From Amorphophallus konjac (taxonomy: Eukaryota; Streptophyta; Magnoliopsida; Alismatales; Araceae), in the NCBI GenBank assembly GCA_022559845.1, contig CM040121.1:514270566-514334565 (forward strand): a stretch of DNA of 64,000 nucleotides, in the 5' to 3' direction. Every line of letters begins with the position of its first letter. Within the stretch, counting starts at the first letter, position 1. The translations under genes and the position numbers were made by a program. Positions 46,978-59,654 of the stretch are shown here, piece after piece. The notes beneath the pieces are model-generated. The model ran no database searches. It saw only the letters and a program-made list of their open reading frames with translations, and was not told where the DNA came from.

Positions 46978-48270
46978 ATGGCTCATCGTGTAGACTGGAA
47001 TGGCATGCAGCAAACCGTTGCCAGCCTTACTCAGGCACTGCAAACCATGGCCCAGGCAGGGGCAGGAGCACGGGTTGGCGATTTGCATCGCAATTTTCGG
47101 AGTCTAAATCCCCCGTGTTTCTATGGATCTCCCAACCCGGATGAAGCAGAGAATTGGATCGATGAGATGAATCGTATATTTGACGTTATTCAATGCACTG
47201 ATCAGGAGAAGGTCCGTCTAGCAACATTCCAATTAAATAAGGATGCCCGTACTTGGTGGAAATCGGTTCCGACACCTCCGGCCGATGCACCTCACACGTG
47301 GGATGGTTTTCTCACTTTATTTCGTGCCAAGTATTTCTCCGAACTTGTGAAGGAAAGGAAGGCTATGGAGTTTGCCTCCCTTCGTTAGGGAATGATGTCG
47401 GTGGCAGAATATGAACTGCAGTTTTCAAGGCTAGCACCTTATGCATCACATTTGATTAGTACTGAATTATTAAAAGCAAATCGATTTATGGACGGGTTAC
47501 GGCCCGGTTTCATTCAGCAACTTGGGACACAAAATATCCGCACGTATGCGAAGATGGTTCAGAGGGCATATCTATGCGAGAGGACCTTAGAGAAGGTCGA
47601 AAAGTTGAAAGGAAAAGGAGAAGAATCCAGCCGACGATCCGATCGGCATTATAAGAAAGAGAAGTTTAGCATCATGGAACCACACAAAAGCCGTGACAGC
47701 AAGAAAAGATCAAGGAGCGGGAACGGTGGGAGTTCCCAAAAGAATAATAAAAAGGTTAAGGAAGAGAAGGAACAAGTCGCCTCGGCGTGCACCTTTTGCG
47801 AGAAATTCGGCCACTCGGCTGAAGAATGCTGGAAACGCCTCGGTGCTTGTTTGCGTTGTGGAAGTAGGGAGCATCGTGTGCCAGATTGCCCCCTTATGAA
47901 AGATCAATCAGCTAATGGAGGACGTAGGAGACAGGCTCGCCTCAATGCTGTTATAGATGAAGATGAAGCACCCAGGGATCCAAATGATGGACTCATGGAA
48001 GGTACTCTTCAAATCTGTTCACATCCTGCATTTATGCTATTCGATACTAGTGCTTCTCATTCTTTTATCTCCACCACTTTTACAAAAATCTTACCAATTA
48101 CATCAGTTCCCCTACCTTCAAATCTTGCTATTACTACACCCTTAGGTTCTGGAACTAAGCTTACCAAGTATTATCCTAATTGCGAGGTTGTGGTAGAAGG
48201 ACACAATCTCCCCGCAAACTTAGTATGCCTTGATATGAAGGGTTATGATGCCATTTTAGGGGTAGACTAG
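46978..48270 (+). pseudogene. gag: Tekay-type Gag and protease with in-frame stops
   Basis: The first fitting ATG is 46978 (MAHRVDWNGM). The capsid domain spans about residues 35-200 (FYGSPNPDEAENWIDEMNRI, DARTWWKSV, FLTLFRAKYF). A TAG at 47386-47388 interrupts it. Two zinc knuckles follow (CTFCEKFGHSAEEC and CLRCGSREHRVPDC). The protease core reads LFDTSASHSFIS; the expected DTG is DTS, likely inactivating. A TAG at 48268-48270 ends the stretch where the same phase continues into RT. No frameshift is present. Confidence 0.9.
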
Positions 48271-51200
48271 CTTGTAGATCATGATGCTTATATCAATTGT
48301 CGAAATAGGATTATATCTTTTCGAAAGCCCAGTCTTCCAAGATTTTCTTTTCTTGGCATCAAATATAAGAAACATCCTACCATTATATCTTCTCTTCACG
48401 CTTGCAAGCTTATCTCGCAAGGATGTGAAACTTTTCTTGCTTCAGTGATTATTACCGAATCTAAGGAAATTGTCCTAGCAAACATCCCTATTGCAAATGA
48501 ATTCCCAGACGTGTTCCCATCTGAATTACCTAATTTACCACCCGAGAGGAAAGTAAACTTTACAATTGAACTCATTCCTGGTGCGGCACCTGTTTCTATA
48601 GCCCCTTACAGGATGTCCCCCACAGAACTCAAGGAATTAAAGAAGCAGTTACAGGAACTTCTGGACAAGGGTTTCATTAGACCCAGCACATCCCCCTGGG
48701 GTGCGCCGGTTCTTTTTGTCAAGAAGAAGGATGGTTCTCTCAGGTTATGTATTGACTACCGGCGACTGAATCAGCTTACAATCAAGAATAAGTATTCGTT
48801 GCCGCGTATTGATGAACTTTTTGATCAGCTTTCAGGAGCAGAATATTTTTCTAAGATTGACCTCAGATCAGGTTATCATCAGCTTAGAATCAAAGAAGAA
48901 GATATTTATAAATCGGCTTTTCGAAGTCGTTATGGCCACTATGAATTCGTGGTAATGCCATTTGGGTTAACTAATGCCCCAGCAGCATTTATGCAACTTA
49001 TGAACAGTGTCTTCCAGCCATACCTGGATCAATTCATTGTCGTCTTCATCGATGATATCCTGATATACTCCAAGACAAAAGAAGAACATGAAGAACATTT
49101 GGAAATAGCTTTGCAAACACTTAGAGAACATAAGCTTTATGCCAAACTCAATAAGTGTGAATGCTGGCTCGAGGAAGCCTCATTCCTAGGCCACATTATT
49201 TCAAAAGAAGGTATTGCTGTGGATCCTTCAAAGGTAGAAGCTGTCAAGAATTGGAGTCGGCCTACGACTGTGTCTGAAGTAAGGAGCTTTCTGGGTCTAG
49301 CTGGTTATTATAGAAGATTCATTAAGGACTTCTCAAAGATAGGAGTTCCTTTAACTAGACTCACCAGAAAAGAAAATCCTTTTATCTGGTCAGAGGAATG
49401 TGAGAAGAATTTCCAAACTCTTAAGAATCATCTTACAACAGCCCCTGTTTTGTCACTACCAATGGAGGGTGGTGGATTTGAGGTATATACGGATGCGTCT
49501 GGAATTGGCTTAGGATGTGTCCTTATGTAAAATGGAAAGGTAATTTGCTATTCTTCAAGATAATTGAAACGTCACGAAGAAAATTATCATGTACATGATT
49601 TAGAATTGGCAGCGGTTATTTTCACCTTGAAAATTTGGCGTCATTATCTTTATGGAGAAAAGTTTACGATCTACTCAGACCACAAGAGCTTGAAATATTT
49701 ATTCTCTCAAAAAGAGCTTAACATGAGGCAAAGAAGGTGGTTAGAACATCTCAAGGACTTTGATTTTGCTATTCAATATCATCCTGGCAAGGCAAATGCT
49801 GTAGCAGATGCACTCAGCAAAAAACTAATGGGTATGTTATCAAGTCTCATGATTAGTGTAACTAACCTTATTTCTCAATTTGCTCAGTTGAATTTAGATG
49901 TGGACATTAAGGAATAAGATTGCTTCATAGCTAATATCCGAGCTCAACCTACTTTAATAGAGGATTTGGCCAAGTTATAAGAGGATGATCCAGTTTTACT
50001 GAAAATTAAGGCCAATATTGAACAAAGGCCGGATTTTTCTACTTCTAACGATGGAAGATTGCTATTCAAGGGCCGAATGTGTATACCGGATCATGAGGAT
50101 ACAAAGAAATTGATCCTAGAAGAAGCACATAAATCAAAGTACACCATTCATCCAGGAGGTACAAAAATGTATCAGGATCTCAAAAGAAACTTTTGGTGGC
50201 CCAATATGAAGAGGGAAATAGCTGACTTCGTGTCTCGTTATTTAACCTGCCAACAAGTTAAAGATGAACATTTTAGACCCGCAGGTAAATTACATCCCTT
50301 AAATATTCCCGAATGGAAATGGGAGAGCATAGGGATGGACTTCATTATGGGTTTACCTAAGACAAGAGGTGGACATGATGGCATATGGGTAATCATAGAT
50401 CAATTGACTAAATCTTCACACTTCATACCAATAAAGAGTTGATGGTCTGTGGATATTCTAGCAGTATTGTACATAAAGGAAATTGTCAAATTACATGGTG
50501 TCCCCGTCACTATTGTATCAGATAGAGATCCTCGATTCACATCACAGTTCTGGAAAGGTATACAACATTCACTAGGGACCAGATTAAATTTTAGCACAGT
50601 CTTTCATCCACAAACTGATGGTCAGACGGAAAGAACAAATCAGGTTGTAGAAGACATGCTCAGAGCTTGTGTCATTGATTTTGGAGGAAGTTGGCATGAT
50701 CACTTACCTCTGGTGGAATTTGCATATAATAACAGCTACCAAGCAAGCATACAAATGACACCTTTTGAAGCTCTATATGGGAAAAGTTATCGATCTCCAA
50801 TATGTTGGAATGAAATGTGGGGAAAGCAATTTTTAGGCCCCGACCTTATCAGGGATTCTACGGAGAAAATCAAGCTCATTCAAGAGAGAATGAAAATGGC
50901 ACAAGATAGGCAAAAGTCTTATGCCGACAATCGAAGACGTGACTTGGAGTTTCAGGTAGGAGATCATGTATATTTAAAAGTTTTTTCAGGTCGTGGTATT
51001 CGAAGATTTGGCATTAAAGGAAAGCTAACTCCAAGGTTCATTGGCCCATTTGAAATTCTCGAAAGGGTCGGTGAAGTGGCTTATAGATTAGCTTTACCTC
51101 CACAATTAGCAGGAGTTCATGACGTATTTCACGTCTCCATGCTGAAGAAATATGTATACGATCTTGACCATATTATCACTTATGACAATCTGGAGATTCA

Positions 51201-51381
51201 GAAGGATATGACATATGAGCAAACGTCAATAAAGATTCTGGAACGAGAAGTGCGTCAACTAAGAAATAAAGTTATTCCTATGGTCAAGATCCAATGGAAG
51301 AAAACATGGCCATACGAAGCAACGTGGGAAACCGAAGCAGCCATGAGAAAAAGATTTCCAGAATTATTTAACTGTAAGTAG
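48271..51381 (+). pseudogene. pol: Tekay-type RT, RNase H, integrase and chromodomain with in-frame stops
   Basis: Continues the gag phase. RT (about 48560-49200) has FIDDILIYS. RNase H (49480-49830) has [17 protein letters not shown] and VADALS. The integrase zinc domain reads H...H...YLTC, with the first cysteine replaced by tyrosine. The integrase core has MDFIMGLP, VSDRDPRF and DGQTERTNQ. The C-terminal part (51235-51375: VRQLRNKVIPMVKIQWKK, ATWETEAAMRKRFPELF) is chromodomain-like, the module that guides chromovirus integrases to particular chromatin. Stops lie at 49528, 49561, 49915, 49978 and 50440; four or five fit CAA/CGA-to-stop changes. The frame closes at 51379-51381. Confidence 0.9.
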
Positions 51382-51425
51382 ACTCTCCACAATCCATGTA
51401 TTGAATTTGGGGACCAAATTCTTCT

Positions 51426-51438
51426 AAGTGGGGGAGGG
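51426..51438 (+). other. Polypurine tract of the Tekay-type element
   Basis: aagtgggggaggg immediately before the 3' LTR start (TGTAGCG) at 51439. Confidence 0.88.
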
Positions 51439-54400
51439 TGTAGCGCCCCAGAATTTATATAAATAATTTTCTAGAATTTATAAAGGTCTAAATATATTAA
51501 TAAATGGATTCTGAGACTAATAAGTCATTATAAGGCCCAATTAGGTTAAACAATTAACCAAGCCTATTTACACATCATCTAAAAAGTTTAAGGCCCAAAA
51601 CTATTAAGTTTGGCCCATGTTCTAGAAGGTTATTAAGCCTATTCTCAGATTTTTAAGGATAAACACCACTTAACAAGATAATTTAGTGGATAATGAATAA
51701 AAGAGTTTTACTTAATTAAAACTCTAGATACGATGACTGTAACGGTCTATCGTAAGACCGCCACACCTTTGTAACGCGGCAAGGCTCGACCGTCACAGCC
51801 TGCAAATTCCGTAAGTGTAAGAACTTGCAAAAAGATTGGAACTTGATGTTCCTATCCACACGAGACCTAATTGGAACGATGTATAAAGACCCTAAGGACT
51901 CTTAGAAATTAGGTTTTGATAGATTAAGGACTCTAAACTCGATCTAATCTTCAAACCTTAGCTAGAACCCTATAAATAGGACCTGGTTCTGAACTGCGCG
52001 ACCCCTACTTTTGCTCGCGTGGAATCAAGGTAAGGAGTCATAATCTCGGGTAAGTTCTTTAAAATAATTTGTTCACAATACTATAAACTAACTCCTCTCA
52101 AAATTTCACATCTTTAGGTCAAGAGGTCGTGGAGTTAAAGCCCAAGGAAGTTGCTGAAAAGTCACAGTAGGAAGGGAACTAGGGTTCGGTGTTCAGACCA
52201 TAATTGGAAGCTTAAAGCCTAAGTAAAGAGGTAGGTTATCTCATGAACGGCAAAAATAACTTGATAGGACTATAAGCCCTCTGGTTTGATTGAATTTCAT
52301 GTATAATAGAGCATCAATTTCATGTTTTACTCGTTCTATGCATCACATGTGTCCCTTAGCCCTAATTGAAAAATTAAAACTTGTTATTCATTTATTCAAT
52401 GATACCTATGCATGTAGTTGGCTTATACTTCATTATCACATCTAGAAACTCATGGTGTCTGGATTATAGACATGATGTGAGTTAATCTCTTGTGTTTCGC
52501 ATTGCTTTCTGTAGCAGACACTCTGACGCATTACAGTAGGATCGTCACATTCATGTAACGATCTTACTATGAGCCGTCACAGTCTCTGTGGTATATGAGT
52601 TACTCTGTTAACTCTGACGCACCAATACAGACGCGTTACATAAGTGTAACGGCTGTTCTCTGACCGTCACAATCACTGTGATGCCCCACTTCTAGACTGT
52701 TAGAGGCGATGTTCTGTCAACCCTAGACAGAATATGATTTGTCAATATTACTTATTATTAAGCCTAGTTACCTAAGTTTTAAACCTAATTACGTGACTTC
52801 GAGATTATTTAAGCGTTCATGATAGGAAATGCATGTTTTGATATCTCACTATTACTTTGAGTTATATTAATTTCATGAACCCAAAACTCTATAGTTTTGT
52901 AATTAGAAACATGATTTTGAATGATGTATTGATAGAGTTTTTATCATGGTTTCACATCAATATATGTCTATATGTATTCTTTCTCTATCAATAGAGTCGT
53001 TTCTATAAGTACATGGCACATACTCCAGTGTGTTGACCATTAGTTCACTTTTGCACTATAGGAACACAATCTTGGACATGAGGACATCTCTATTAGATAT
53101 TCCTTCCAATGGACTAGGAAATCTTGTTTCAAGGCCTCCGTAATTCTCCGCCAGCCTGGGATTCCCACTAGGACGTCGAGTTAGTTGTACCATTAAAACA
53201 TATTAACTAGAATACACTATCGTTATTTTCTGATTCTAGTAATGTAACGGCCTTGTATTGGACCGTCAGGCTCATGTAACGGCCCAATATACGACCGTCA
53301 CATTCATCTGAGGTTGAATTCTTGACTCTGGATTCAGACAAATGTAACGGTCCTATACTAGACCGTCACACAATGTAACGGCCCAGTGAATGACCGTCAC
53401 ATGACTTGAATATCTCAACCCAAGGTTTGACCAAGGGTTGATATTTCAATGTTTCTAGATAACCCTTGATGATCTAGAACCTATCATATTACTTAAAAGA
53501 CTTAATATAATGAATGAAAGTTAAGAGAATATACTGTTATGCTGCCGATTTATTTCCATAAGCATAGCATAGTCTAAGTCATTCTTGATCTCATATATTC
53601 AAATTGAAGCGTTCATTCATTGATTTTCAGTATTTGGAATTGTTATATTCTTGGCCATACATTACTGTTACATGCGTGGAAGTAGCTTAATTTATACCTG
53701 AAGATGCGATCGAGCACTGATTGTGTTCAAGGGCTCTATGCTAGTCCCCTCGGCTGATTGTCAGAAATATATTATTTTATAAACCATGGGGTGTGATGCT
53801 ACTGGCCTCGCATTGCCTGGGAGTACTATTTCTATAAATAAGTGAAGATCCACGACGCGACATGACATTCTTGTACATTACATTCTTGCTTGATATTCCA
53901 CAGAAATTCATGAAATACTTGCCAAAAAGGGGTATTGGAGTGATGAATATGTGGCTTGCTAGTACATTCTCGATATATTCTTGTTCATGAAAGGCCAATA
54001 TCATGTTCTTGTTATATTCTTGCTAGTTCGTACTTGTTCTCATTCCATCTTATATGATTTTCCTGTTACTTTGGTTTAATCGCGTGATCGTCGCATTGCA
54101 TGATTTTGCCTTATTTCTCTAGAGCTAAAATGTTAATTACTTTAATAAGTGCCTTCATGTTGATGCGAAGATACCTACTGGGCAAGTGTGCTCATTACCT
54201 ATTTTTCAATGTTTTCAGGAGATGGAAGTGGTTCAGGTTCGGATTCGGGCTATACTAGTAGCGGGTCCGGAAGTGAATTAGAATATTGTCAAGCTAAGAG
54301 TGAAAACTTAGGAAGTCTATAATATCTAGATTGAGTCAATGTAATTTTCCTATTTCTTGAGTCTAGTAGAATAAAAGATGTTGGAAAGTGGTTGTATTTT

Positions 54401-54572
54401 GAATATTGATCATTTATGAAGTAAAGTTGAAGTTGATTAACTTTGTGTAGTTGCATTCATTTGTGTGATTGTCTCGCTCTCTGATCGTTCTTGCTTGCAA
54501 GAGGCTTACCATGTCGGCTGTTCGCGCTCCTCGAGCGAGTCTTCCTCTGTAATACAGGCTCGGGGCGTGACA
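51439..54572 (+). repeat. 3' LTR of the Tekay-type element
   Basis: TGTAGCGCCCC... to ...GGGGCGTGACA, highly similar to the 5' LTR with scattered substitutions and at least two compensating one-base indels. It is followed by gtatc (54573-54577). Confidence 0.93.
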
Positions 54573-54577
54573 GTATC

Positions 54578-55830
54578 AAAGATCCATGGGACAACTCTTA
54601 GCTCGGTGATGAACTTCTTCATCCACACGGCTTCATAGCAGTCTGCGTAGCAATGATATATCCTACTTCAACTATCGAATTAATAGTTGTATCATGTTTG
54701 GAACTCTTCCAGCCAATTGCCCACTATTCAAGGTGAAGACAAGTCTTGAAAGTAATTTTCTATTATCCAAATCTGATTGGAAATTTGAATCATATAACCT
54801 TAAACTTTCAAGTCATCTTCTCCATACACGAGGACTACATCCCTAGTCCTTCTCAAGTACTTAAGGATACATTTCACAGCACTCCAATATTTATTTTGTA
54901 ACACTTAGAGCATGCGCTACATCGATCGAGCCTCGTATATAGCATAGCATACATGATGGATCGTATGGCAGAAGCATAAAGAACCCTACTTATGTACATA
55001 CTCTCTCTTCTTAAGAGTTTTAGGGGATATCTCCTTGGAGAGATAAATTCCATGTCTCATCAGTATGAGACCCCTATTGAAATTTTCAATGTCAAACCTT
55101 TTGACAATGATGTCTATATACATAGACTGGGTCAAACCTAGCATCTTTCTTGATCTATCTCTATAGATCATGATCCCCAAAACATACAATGCTTCTCCTA
55201 AGTCTTTCATGGAGAAGTTCTTACACAACCATAATTTCACTGAAGACAACATACCTACATCATTTTCAAAGAGCAGTATATCATCTATATACAAAAGAAA
55301 AAATGTGACTGCACTCCCACTAACCTTTTTGTACACACAAGACTCATCTTCATTTTTAATAAAGTAATAACATTTGATCACCTTAGAAAATCTTATGTTA
55401 TAACTGCGTGATACTTGCTTAAGTCTATAGATAGACCTTTGAAGCTTATATATCTTATTTGGGTGTCCAATGGAGGTGAAACCTTTCGACTATAACATGT
55501 ACACTTCCTCATCCAAATTACCATTGAAGAATGTCATTTGCATATCTATTTGTCAAATCTCATAGTCATGCTATGCAACAACGGGAAGTAAAATCCTGAT
55601 GGATTTAATCTTGACAACAGGGGAGAAAATTTTATCACAGTCCACATTGCTTTTGACGATACCCTTTCACCACTAAACTTGTCTTGTAGGTATCAACATT
55701 TTTATCTACTCCAATTTTTTTCTTAAATATCTACTTACATCTGATGGGTATAATATCTCGGGTGGATCTACCAAGTTTTAAACTTAGTTGGAGTAGATGG
55801 AATCCATCTCTGATTTCATGGGCTCTTGTC
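54578..55830 (-). pseudogene. Copia reverse transcriptase fragment (element 4)
   Basis: Minus strand. The longest open piece is 54986-55381, with the RT active site LLYIDDILLFENDVG and MKDLGEALYVLGI, then YIDIIVKRFDIENF. Upstream in broken phase come FFNGNLDEEVYM, NKIYKLQRSIYRLKQ and SPVVKIKSIRILL, the N-terminal RT blocks. Downstream (54578-54985) the start of RNase H is present but interrupted by many stops. Confidence 0.88.
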
Positions 55831-57240
55831 ATTTTTCGAAGTCAATAACACTTATTGTCTCATTGTAGGTCTTGGGATCATCATCCTCATTGTTTGGTAC
55901 CTGAGTATTTCTAAAAAAGATATGTCCCACATATCTATCTGGCTCTCTAGGTACTTGGCCAGACCTACGAATAGTTTGTGTAACAACTTGAATGGGTTCT
56001 TTGGGTGACTCGGTGCTTTTTGATTCTAGAACTTCATTTAGATCTACCTTACTCTCACTATTCCCACTAAGGATGTATTCATCCTTTAAGTACACGACAC
56101 GCTTAGTGACAAACACCCTTTGTTTGTTAGGATGGTAGAAATAATACCTATAAGTTTTCTTAGGGTATCCCATAAATTTATATCTCTCAATCTTAGACTC
56201 AAACTTCTACGAACTGTGCCTTTTTGCTTGGATGGACCAACCCCAATTTAATATACTTAGATCAGACTTTCTCTCTTTTCATATCTCATATGAAGTGGAG
56301 GACATTAATTTAGATGGAACCTTGTTCAATAGATTAGTGGTTGTGCATAGAGCATAATCCCAGAGAGACAATGGTAATTTGATGAAGCTCATCATAGACC
56401 GTGACATGTCTGACAAGATACGATTCCTCCTCTCTGCCACACTATTCAACTGAGGTGTATAAGGAGGTGTCTATTGTGATAATATATCATTATCCTTTAG
56501 ATATTATGTGAGCTCAGTACTCAAGTATTTCTCTCCCCGATCCGACCGAAGAGTTTAATACTCTTTTCAGTTTATTTCTTTACTTCATTCTTAAACTCCT
56601 TAAATTTCTTAAAAGCTTCAGATTTATACTTCATCAAGTACATATATCTAAACCTAAAAAAATCATCATTAAAAATAATTAAGAGAGCCCTCCTCTGGCC
56701 TGGGTGAACATAGTTTCACATATATCAGAATGTATGAGATTAAGTAACTCCTTTCCTCACTAATACGACCAAGCCTACAATGCCAGAGATAGGGTTAATT
56801 AATGCCATCCCTCTTTCTCTTAAGAGGTGCATCCACACAAAACACAAGACTAGTAATATTAAGAATAAATAGACCATTAAATAAACTTCCATTTGCAAAT
56901 AATTTGTCATTTAAGAATAATTCACGACCATTGTTTTTAAAACAACACTAAAACCATGAGTTTAAGGCAAAAATAGTAATAATGTTCGTCACAATGAAAG
57001 GAACATAGTAACAATCTAATAATTCTAATGTTGCTCCTGAAGGCATCTGGAGGTTTGCCGTCCCTACAGCAACTGTAGCAACCTTTGCAACATTCCCAGT
57101 CGTAAGTCAACATCGTCTATATTCAATCGCTTGCTATTGTCAATACCTACAAATCATTATGGATCTGAGATGCACATCCAATATCAAATATCTATGATGT
57201 AGATCTAGTGAATGACAAGTTTAAGTCTATCTGAATATAC
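55831..57240 (-). pseudogene. Copia protease-integrase region (element 4)
   Basis: Minus strand. 55829-56173 is open and holds the integrase C-terminal/linker part (MGYPKKTYRYYFYHPNKQRV, RRSGQVPREPDRYVGH). Around 56400-56560 the integrase core is readable: LRSDRGEKYLSTELT with a catalytic Asp and NSVAERRNRILSDMSRSMMS with the catalytic Glu. Around 57000-57120 the segment before integrase reads TGNVAKVATVAVGTANLQMP and CYYVPFIV. Multiple stops and phase changes are present. Confidence 0.78.
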
Positions 57241-57592
57241 CTGAAGCTTCACCAAGCTTCTGCTTTACCATCTCTGTAAGTTAAAACTTGCAGCTCCTTT
57301 AATTTCCAATGGCCATCTTTATGACAATAGAATCACTGACCCTTCCTTTTTTCATCTTTCTTGATAGCCTTCCCCTTATTCACATTTTTTGGATTTTGCC
57401 TTTCTTAAAGATCTGCTTACCCTTCCTTTTCTCGTTAGTCTTACCAACAAGAAGCACTAGAGGCTTAGCCTTGTTTATTGTGCCCTCAGTAGTGATCAAC
57501 ATATTTAGGAGTTTTGCTAAAGTGCATTGTATCCTATTCATGTTAAAATTCATAATGAATTGAGAAAAGAATTAGGAAGAGATTGGAGGATC
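57241..57592 (-). pseudogene. Copia Gag C-terminal fragment (element 4)
   Basis: Minus strand, reading NFNMNRIQCTLAKLLNMLI, TTEGTINKAKPLVLL and a lysine-rich run before the zinc-knuckle region (GHWK-like, 57290-57330), typical of copia Gag. It is split from the rest of gag (59660-59929) by the solo LTR. Confidence 0.75.
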
Positions 57593-57597
57593 AAATA

Positions 57598-59654
57598 TGT
57601 AAGACCCATGAACTACGGATTCTTGTCGGATTTATAAATCGAAAAATTCCCATGAATTTGGTTGATTTTGTGGGCTTTTTAGATGAGTTATGCATGAAAT
57701 AACCCATTTGCATAATGATTTATAAAAATTATGGGACATTAACATAATTTTGGTTTCTTCAAAGCCTTTTTGCAATTAAAGGTTTTATAACAAAAAAAAA
57801 CTAACTAATCAAACCCATTTTTCACCCAGGGTGGAGAGAAGCCCCACGGTTTCCCCCTCTCCCTTCTCACGTCCCTCTCTTTCTCTCCCTCGCTCTCCCG
57901 ACTATCCCGCCTCACCCATCCGCAGACGACTTGGTGGAGGAGGTCTTGGCGAGCTCGGGGCGACGGTGGAGTGATCGTGATGACAAGGAAGGAACTCTCG
58001 TGTGGTGGGTGGAGTCTCTCCCATGTGGGAGGTGGTTTTGACGCGAGGAATGGGCTTGAACGGCTTATTTTCGCAATTCCAAGTAGGGGGATAGATTCTA
58101 CCTTGCCCTTTCATGCTTTTCAATGGTTTTGAATGGTATATGCAAGTTAGAATGGCTAGTTTGATTCAAAATGGCATGTGGAATGAAATCTTTAAAACCC
58201 TTATTGTTTAATCCTTGTATAGCCTTGTTCTTTATGTTTTTGAAGTCTAAATGATGTGGAAATGATGTGTGACAACCGGGAACAGGTGATACTTATGTAT
58301 TCCCATCGATTCGATCGATTTGGGAGGGGTTTAAAACTGTTAAGGCTTGTTTCGGTTCTTCCGGATAGGTAGCGGTCCTCATAAGGCCGCTACCTGGTCT
58401 CTGGAAGGGGTAGCGGCCTCCACAGAGACCGCTTCCCATGAGGTGAGGCGACAGGCAAGTAGCGGCAATGGGTCTGACTGCTACTGCCAAGTAGCAGCCA
58501 TCCCCATGACCACCACTTGACAGTGGCGGCCCAGTTCAGACCGCCACTTCCCTCCAGCCTGATTTTTTGTCGTGATTGTTTGGCCGTGTGTTTGGGGTCG
58601 TACCTTGGGTATGTTTACGCGCTGTAATGATTTGTGGCATGCTTTTATGTCCCTTTTAAGTTTGATTCTCTTTCCTATGTGATTGACCCACTAGCCGTAG
58701 CCCGACGACCTCTAGTGTTGGCCCACCTGGGAGAGGTGACTGGACAGTCTCGGTGTATGATTTGTAGGCTAGTTTCTGTGGGCCCCTTTGCTTTGCAGTA
58801 GTGTCCGACTGGGGGGAAAACTAGCTAGAGGCCTGGCTCAAGCCATTGAGCTTGTGTGTGTACACGTGGTATGGGACATAGACTTGCGCTGAAGAGTGTG
58901 ACCCTGACTAGTCTTTGTCTTTGGTTACAGTTACGGTGTCTCAGTTACCGTGTTCGAGGCGAGTAGGAGACACCCGAGGCGCAGTGTAAGTTGTTAGTGG
59001 ATGCGTCTGGTCTTACTTCTAGTGATTCTTTTCTCTTGTCACTTGGTCTGTGGAAATTTGACTCTAATGGTGAATGAAAGATTCTCGTGTTTAATTATAC
59101 GCTTTAATTAGCATGAGTTTACGTGGCATTCATATTTAGCTGTATTCATTAATTGATATTCATGTACAGCTTTTATTAATTGATGTAGTTGCATGCCATT
59201 GTGTTATTTATTGTGATTAACTATTTCTTTGGTGATTTTAGTGGCGATGTAGGGATCTGCGGGACCCCTACTGAGTCAATGAAATGAGACTCACCCCTTA
59301 TTTTTCAGGTGAGGCGCAGCAGCCCGCAGGTTTCCCGCGTGGTTTTGGCGGTCAGTCTTAGTAGCCAACGTGGTCCAACCCGGGGTATGCCCCATGTAGT
59401 TGTCCTTTTTGGCTCTTGTATAATTTTAGACTTGTACTTTGTGCTTCTGGACTAATGTATAATTATAACACTCTGGTAATGTAAATTTGCTTTTGCTTAA
59501 TGTTATTATTCCATTAAAATACGTGTGTGATTGTAGATCTTTATGCATCCACACTCCACTTTCTAACCCTTTCGGAGCCTCATCAGCTCTTGGGTGGCGA
59601 CTCAGGGTCCTAGTGGTATCGGGTCTCCGGTACCCAGGTTTCTGGGTCGTTATA
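57598..59654 (+). repeat. Solo LTR of a Ty3/gypsy-like element, flanked by aaata duplications
   Basis: 2057 bp between perfect 5-bp repeats aaata (57593-57597 and 59655-59659). Ends are TGTAAGACCC and GGGTCGTTATA, an imperfect inverted repeat; the terminal CA has become TA. There is no PBS or coding sequence, so it is a solo LTR left by recombination between two LTRs. The orientation is inferred from the order of promoter-like and R-like sequence. A cluster of GTAGCGG palindromic boxes lies at 58368-58550. It interrupts the copia gag. Confidence 0.85.
58368..58550. repeat. Cluster of five GTAGCGG-type palindromic boxes
   Basis: Boxes such as gtagcggtcctcataaggcc followed by gctacc, and gtagcggcctccacagagac followed by cgct, repeat five times with drift (aagtagcagcc..., cagtggcggcc...). 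Arm-loop-arm spacing resembles the GTAACGG boxes of the Tekay-type LTR. Confidence 0.8.

Larger units (their letters stand above)
43616..54572 (+). mobile_element. Tekay/Del-type chromovirus (Ty3/gypsy element 5), full length
   Basis: 10,957 bp with two LTRs that both count to 3134 bp, PBS for initiator tRNA-Met, one gag-pol phase ending in a chromodomain-like segment, a polypurine tract and a perfect 5-bp target duplication gtatc (43611-43615, 54573-54577). RT and integrase peptides ([32 protein letters not shown]) and the chromodomain place it with Tekay/Del chromoviruses. Seven in-frame stops but no frameshift interrupt the frame. It inserted into the RNase H/RT region of copia element 4. 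Confidence 0.93.
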
